A stretch of 5,981 bases of DNA from Acidobacteriota bacterium (GTDB lineage: Bacteria; Acidobacteriota; Terriglobia; Terriglobales; Acidobacteriaceae), in contig JAJXXG010000045.1 in assembly GCA_021781255.1 (NCBI GenBank), forward strand, positions 1 to 5,981, read 5' to 3'. The first letter of the stretch is position 1. Every line of letters begins with the position of its first letter. This document shows positions 5,262-5,981 of the stretch, in pieces. The notes beneath the pieces were generated by a model. That model searched no databases, had not been told where the DNA came from, and saw only the letters and a list, made by a program, of their open reading frames with translations. Position numbers and translations under genes: made by a program.

Positions 5262-5324
5262 AGCGCGGATAGCGCAGGCGCCAGCCGTGGTCCGGCTTTC
5301 CTGCTCTGCATCACCGCGCAATGC

Positions 5325-5981
5325 TCACAGCGCAAGCGACAGGACTGAGTATGACCGCGCCGGCAGTTTCAGTGACATTCTGGAACCTGCCTTGGGGCTC
5401 TCCAGTGTCTGCGGCGCCACATGCTTCGGTTCCGCAAAAGTATTGGCCGCCTTCAGGTCAGGTCCTGTAATCGTTTCGAATGCCGTGACCTTTGTCGGAG
5501 TCAAGTCGCGCCAATTGATCTCCAGTTCCTGCTCCTTTTCCAGATCGCGGTTCAGTATCAGGAGGGTGACCGCCTTCTTCTCGGCATCAAATGCAGCCAC
5601 CATGTCCAGATACGGCACGTCTCCAAATCCCGGTGCAGGCAGACCGATACTTTCAATCGGCCGCCCGAGCGATGCTACCTCGTAACTCGGACCCTCAGGC
5701 GCAATGCTCAGTGCCCGGCCGTGGGCGTATCGCAGCGCCCAGGCATACGGGTAGTAGATTGTCTGACGCAATATGCCGTCTTCGTTGGTCATGATTGGCG
5801 CAATCACGTTCACGAGCTGCGCCAGGCACGCAACCTTTACGCGGTCGGAATGCCGGATCAGGGAGTTGGCGAGTCCGCCGACGAGCAGGGCATCTTCCAG
5901 GTTGTATTGCTCCTCGAGAAGATGAGGCGCCGCTTTTCGGTGCCCGTCCGTTGCGTCGCCGCTACGGGCGCGGTACCACAC
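5325..5981 (-). CDS. Alpha-L-arabinofuranosidase, GH51, C-terminal part (5' end outside window)
   Basis: The last 218 residues are present. The N-terminal part of the (beta/alpha)8 barrel lies beyond 5981, and the GTG at the edge is an internal Val codon, not a start. Residues counted from the edge show VWYRAR (1-6), which normally follows the 'DEWN' nucleophile motif, so the catalytic Glu should be only three codons outside. Next come HLLEEQYNLEDALLVGG (20-36), RVKVACLAQLVNVIAPIMTN (47-66) and QTIYYPYAWALRYAHG (73-88), the conserved end of the GH51 barrel. DVPYLDMVAAFD (121-132), LILNRDLE (141-148) and PARSYSVLSLAL (207-218) belong to the C-terminal beta-sandwich. The enzyme removes terminal arabinofuranosyl units from arabinan or arabinoxylan oligosaccharides with retention. 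This part is collinear with typical GH51 enzymes. Whether it is secreted cannot be judged without the N-terminus. Confidence 0.93.
   Translation of the reverse strand: MWYRARSGDATDGHRKAAPHLLEEQYNLEDALLVGGLANSLIRHSDRVKVACLAQLVNVIAPIMTNEDGILRQTIYYPYAWALRYAHGRALSIAPEGPSYEVASLGRPIESIGLPAPGFGDVPYLDMVAAFDAEKKAVTLLILNRDLEKEQELEINWRDLTPTKVTAFETITGPDLKAANTFAEPKHVAPQTLESPKAGSRMSLKLPARSYSVLSLAL

Larger units (their letters stand above)
4950..5324. other. 375-base intergenic region without a convincing gene
   Basis: This stretch lies between the GH51 stop and the small lipoprotein start. The short reading frames in it lack ribosome binding sites, signal peptides or recognisable motifs. It is more AT-rich than the flanking genes around 5041-5260 and holds a bulged 9-bp hairpin, an operator-like dyad and minor hairpins. 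The lipoprotein operon promoter must lie here or upstream. A TTGACG at 5153-5148 (minus) is a good -35, but no acceptable -10 follows at normal spacing. Confidence 0.6.

Noticed and set aside
5283..5297. AGCCG/CGGCT 5-bp hairpin as a GH51 terminator.
   Set aside because: The stem is short, and the only T-tract (TT) is on the plus-strand side, the wrong direction for GH51.
5112..5321. A 69-codon minus-strand frame between GH51 and the lipoprotein operon.
   Set aside because: TTG start, no RBS, no motif, and it spans hairpins in the intergenic region.
1..5981. tRNA, rRNA, CRISPR array, insertion sequence or attachment site.
   Set aside because: Reading both strands showed no cloverleaf, no regularly spaced repeats, no transposase or integrase motifs and no flanking direct repeats.

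Overview
The window looks like a chromosomal segment from a moderately GC-rich, soil-type Gram-negative bacterium. Acidobacteriota (Terriglobia-like) is my best guess. It rests on the long lipoprotein with DUF4382/DUF5666-like domains beside a GH51 arabinofuranosidase and a glycosyltransferase/methyltransferase patch. This is an inference from gene content, not a phylogenetic result. I see no tRNA, rRNA, CRISPR array, transposase or integrase.

Layout. Positions 1-930 (minus) hold a class-I SAM-dependent methyltransferase followed 3 bases later by the start of a family 2 glycosyltransferase (GT2) that runs off the left edge. A short divergent promoter region (931-1042) separates them from a second GT2 on the plus strand (1043-2017). 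A third GT2 lies convergently on the minus strand (2048-2932, possibly from 2977). Together these look like part of a locus for a cell-surface polysaccharide or glycoconjugate, although the genes are split over at least three transcripts.

Positions 2978-3243 are a non-coding, structure-rich spacer. It holds an extended -10 promoter for the third GT2, an 8-bp hairpin, a perfect 15-bp Rho-independent terminator reading on the minus strand, and a nested imperfect inverted repeat that abuts the stop codon of the next gene. Positions 3244-4949 (minus) are a two-gene lipoprotein operon: a small lipoprotein of about 87 residues, then a 481-residue lipoprotein, joined by an ATGA stop/start overlap.

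Positions 4950-5324 are a 375-base intergenic stretch with no convincing gene. It contains a 9-bp bulged hairpin, a 21-bp operator-like dyad and small hairpins. Positions 5325-5981 (minus) are the C-terminal part of a GH51 alpha-L-arabinofuranosidase whose 5' end lies beyond the right edge.

The left half probably builds surface glycans, while the right edge degrades plant arabinan or arabinoxylan. I see no single new multi-gene system. The least explained parts are the coupled small/large lipoprotein pair, the methyltransferase with an altered SAM-binding motif, and several stable nucleic-acid hairpins at gene ends.
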